Assembly (NCBI GenBank): GCA_019348195.1
Contig: JAHWJX010000002.1
Coordinates: 1 to 64,000, forward strand
From: Pseudomonadota bacterium
GTDB lineage: Bacteria; Pseudomonadota; Alphaproteobacteria; Caulobacterales; Caulobacteraceae
Length of the DNA stretch: 64,000 nt
Reading direction: 5' to 3'
In this document: positions 61,737 through 64,000 of the stretch, one piece after another
Position numbering within the stretch: position 1 is the first letter of the stretch
Layout of the letters: every line of letters begins with the position of its first letter
Notes under the pieces: model-generated
Seen by the model: the letters and a program-made list of their open reading frames with translations, nothing else
What the model was told of the DNA's origin: nothing
The model's database searches: none
Position numbers and translations under genes: made by a program

Positions 61737-62576
61737 ATGGCTCTGAAGCAATACAATCCGACCTCGCCCAGCCGTCGCGGCCTGGTGCTGGTTGACCGCA
61801 GCGAACTGCACAAGGGCCGCCCCGAGAAGAGCCTCGTCGAGGGGCTGACGAAGTCGGGCGGGCGCGGCGGCAACGGCCGTGTCGCGGTCCGCTTCCGCGG
61901 CGGCGGCGCCAAGCGCCTGTACCGTGTGGTGGACTTCAAGCGGCGGAAGTTCGACATGCCGGCCACGGTGGAGCGGCTGGAGTACGACCCCAATCGGACG
62001 GCCTTCATCGCCCTGATCCGCTATGAGGACGGCGAGCTCAACTACATCCTGGCCCCCCAGCGTCTGCACGCGGGCGATCAGGTGATCGCGGGCGAGAAGG
62101 TGGACGTGAAGCCCGGCAACGCCATGCCGCTGCGCGGCATGCCGGTGGGCACCATCATCCACAACATCGAGATGAAGCCGGGCAAGGGCGGCCAGATGGC
62201 CCGCTCGGCCGGCACCTACGCCCAACTGGTCGGCCGCGACGCCGGCTACGCTCAGATCCGCCTGGGGTCGGGCGAACTGCGGCAGGTGCTGGACAGCTGC
62301 ATCGCCACGGTGGGCGCGGTGTCCAACGCCGACAACATGAACCAGGTGCTCGGCAAGGCCGGGCGGGTCCGCCACAAGGGCTTCCGCCCACACGTGCGCG
62401 GGGTGGCCATGAACCCGGTCGACCACCCCCACGGCGGCGGCGAAGGCCGCACCTCCGGCGGCCGTCACCCGGTCACGCCCTGGGGCAAGATCACCCGCGG
62501 GCGCAAGACCCGCACCAACAAGACCACCGACAAGTTCATCCTTCGCTCGCGTCACGTCAGAAAGGGATCGCGCTGA
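61737..62576 (+). CDS. rplB: 50S ribosomal protein L2
   Basis: The product has 279 residues. It contains [40 protein letters not shown] and the peptidyl-transferase-centre segment [20 protein letters not shown] with the conserved His. It ends [20 protein letters not shown]. It starts one base after the rplW stop. Confidence 0.98.
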   Translation: MALKQYNPTSPSRRGLVLVDRSELHKGRPEKSLVEGLTKSGGRGGNGRVAVRFRGGGAKRLYRVVDFKRRKFDMPATVERLEYDPNRTAFIALIRYEDGELNYILAPQRLHAGDQVIAGEKVDVKPGNAMPLRGMPVGTIIHNIEMKPGKGGQMARSAGTYAQLVGRDAGYAQIRLGSGELRQVLDSCIATVGAVSNADNMNQVLGKAGRVRHKGFRPHVRGVAMNPVDHPHGGGEGRTSGGRHPVTPWGKITRGRKTRTNKTTDKFILRSRHVRKGSR

Positions 62577-62854
62577 TGGCCCGCTCCTCCTGGAAAGGCC
62601 CCTTTGTCGACGGCTATCTGCTGAAGAAGGCCGACGTCGCCCAGAACTCGGGCCGCAAGGACGTGATCAAGACCTGGTCGCGCCGCTCGACCATCCTGCC
62701 GCAATTCGTGGGCCTGACCTTTGGCGTCCACAACGGCCACAAACACATCCCCGTGGCCATCAGCGAGGACATGGTGGGCATGAAGCTGGGCGAATTCGCG
62801 CCCACGCGCACCTTCTACGGCCACGCGGCCGATAAGAAAGCGAAGCGGAAATAG
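62576..62854 (+). CDS. rpsS: 30S ribosomal protein S19
   Basis: The product has 92 residues: [60 protein letters not shown]. The ATG overlaps the rplB stop (TGATG). Confidence 0.98.
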   Translation: MARSSWKGPFVDGYLLKKADVAQNSGRKDVIKTWSRRSTILPQFVGLTFGVHNGHKHIPVAISEDMVGMKLGEFAPTRTFYGHAADKKAKRK

Positions 62855-62856
62855 CC

Positions 62857-63237
62857 ATGAGCCAGACCGCAAACCCCCGCCGCGTCGGCGAGACCGAGGC
62901 CCGGGCCAAGGTCGTCAACCTGCGCACCTCGCCGCGCAAGCTGAACCTGGTGGCGCAATCCATCCGCGGCCTGCCGGTCCAGCGCGCCCTGAGCGAGCTG
63001 GAGTTCAGCCACAAGCGGATCGCCATCGACGTCCGCAAGGCGCTCTATTCCGCGATCTCCAATGCGGAGAACAACCACAGCCTCGACATCGACTCCCTGG
63101 TCGTGGCCGAAGCCTATGTGGGCAAGAATCTGGTGATGAAGCGGTTTTCGGCGCGTGCGCGCGGCCGGGCTTCGCGCATCGAGAAACCCTTCTCCGAGAT
63201 CACCATCGTGGTCCGCGAGATGAGCGAGGCCGCTTAA
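62857..63237 (+). CDS. rplV: 50S ribosomal protein L22
   Basis: The product has 126 residues. [40 protein letters not shown] and [20 protein letters not shown] are the L22 signatures; the exit-tunnel hairpin follows ([20 protein letters not shown]). Confidence 0.97.
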   Translation: MSQTANPRRVGETEARAKVVNLRTSPRKLNLVAQSIRGLPVQRALSELEFSHKRIAIDVRKALYSAISNAENNHSLDIDSLVVAEAYVGKNLVMKRFSARARGRASRIEKPFSEITIVVREMSEAA

Positions 63238-63238
63238 G

Positions 63239-64000
<762 letters not shown>

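Overview
The window is very GC-rich chromosomal DNA from an alphaproteobacterium, most likely a member of the Caulobacteraceae (Caulobacter, Phenylobacterium or Brevundimonas type). Evidence for this is the gene content: the cyc/ccm set in the order I-E-F-H, a DUF2336 protein, a PleC/DivJ-like histidine kinase, a LovK/LovR-like pair, and ribosomal promoters with a TTGAC -35 box. I cannot fix the genus. There are no rRNA or tRNA genes, no CRISPR array and no insertion sequences. Almost all of it is dense housekeeping sequence. Long open frames on opposite strands are common because of the GC content and are not genes.

Layout. 0-4 kb: flavin monooxygenase, ychF, a PRC-barrel protein, pth and rplY. 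4.2-6.6 kb: two tandem, exported, cysteine-motif paralogues of unknown function. 6.7-10.4 kb: a tightly overlapping lgt / MidA-like methyltransferase / pgeF set followed by prs. 10.5-16.6 kb: ubiK-like, ybjN, proC, a TetR-like regulator, a DUF2147 protein, a lipoprotein esterase and an EnvZ/OmpR-type pair. 16.6-26.3 kb: branched-chain aminotransferase, ygfZ, a heptosyltransferase-like enzyme overlapping a dihydroorotase-like enzyme, a proline-rich membrane protein, GNAT, tlyA, prmA, MaoC and DUF2336. 26.5-30.6 kb: cytochrome c maturation operon. 30.7-37.3 kb: DegP-like protease, response regulator, histidine kinase and glnE, all head to tail. 37.3-39.4 kb: a secreted six-EF-hand protein, then an ECF sigma factor, a small one-helix membrane protein and a CnrX/Spy-like periplasmic protein, which together resemble a CnrHYX regulatory module.

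39.3-50.6 kb: PAS histidine kinase, pepN, then a probable stress cluster (conserved hypothetical, CBS pair, small membrane protein, receiver protein, LOV-like kinase). Next come ldcA-like and mpl-like peptidoglycan recycling genes arranged divergently, and a TonB-like proline-rich protein. 50.7-55.7 kb: zinc-ribbon protein and the str operon (rpsL-rpsG-fusA-tuf) with a clear promoter and a clear terminator. 55.8-59.4 kb: five unrelated genes placed between the str and S10 operons. 59.4-64 kb: S10 operon (rpsJ-rplC-rplD-rplW-rplB-rpsS-rplV-rpsC), with rpsC cut by the window edge.

Most notable points: rpsJ (S10) is broken by an apparent 2-nt deletion. The S10 leader contains a terminator-like hairpin about 100 nt before rpsJ. 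The str and S10 operons share an almost identical promoter element. The LovK-like kinase has Pro where photoactive LOV domains have Cys. The tandem Cys-motif paralogues and the CnrHYX-like module with its EF-hand neighbour are the best candidates for undescribed biology.
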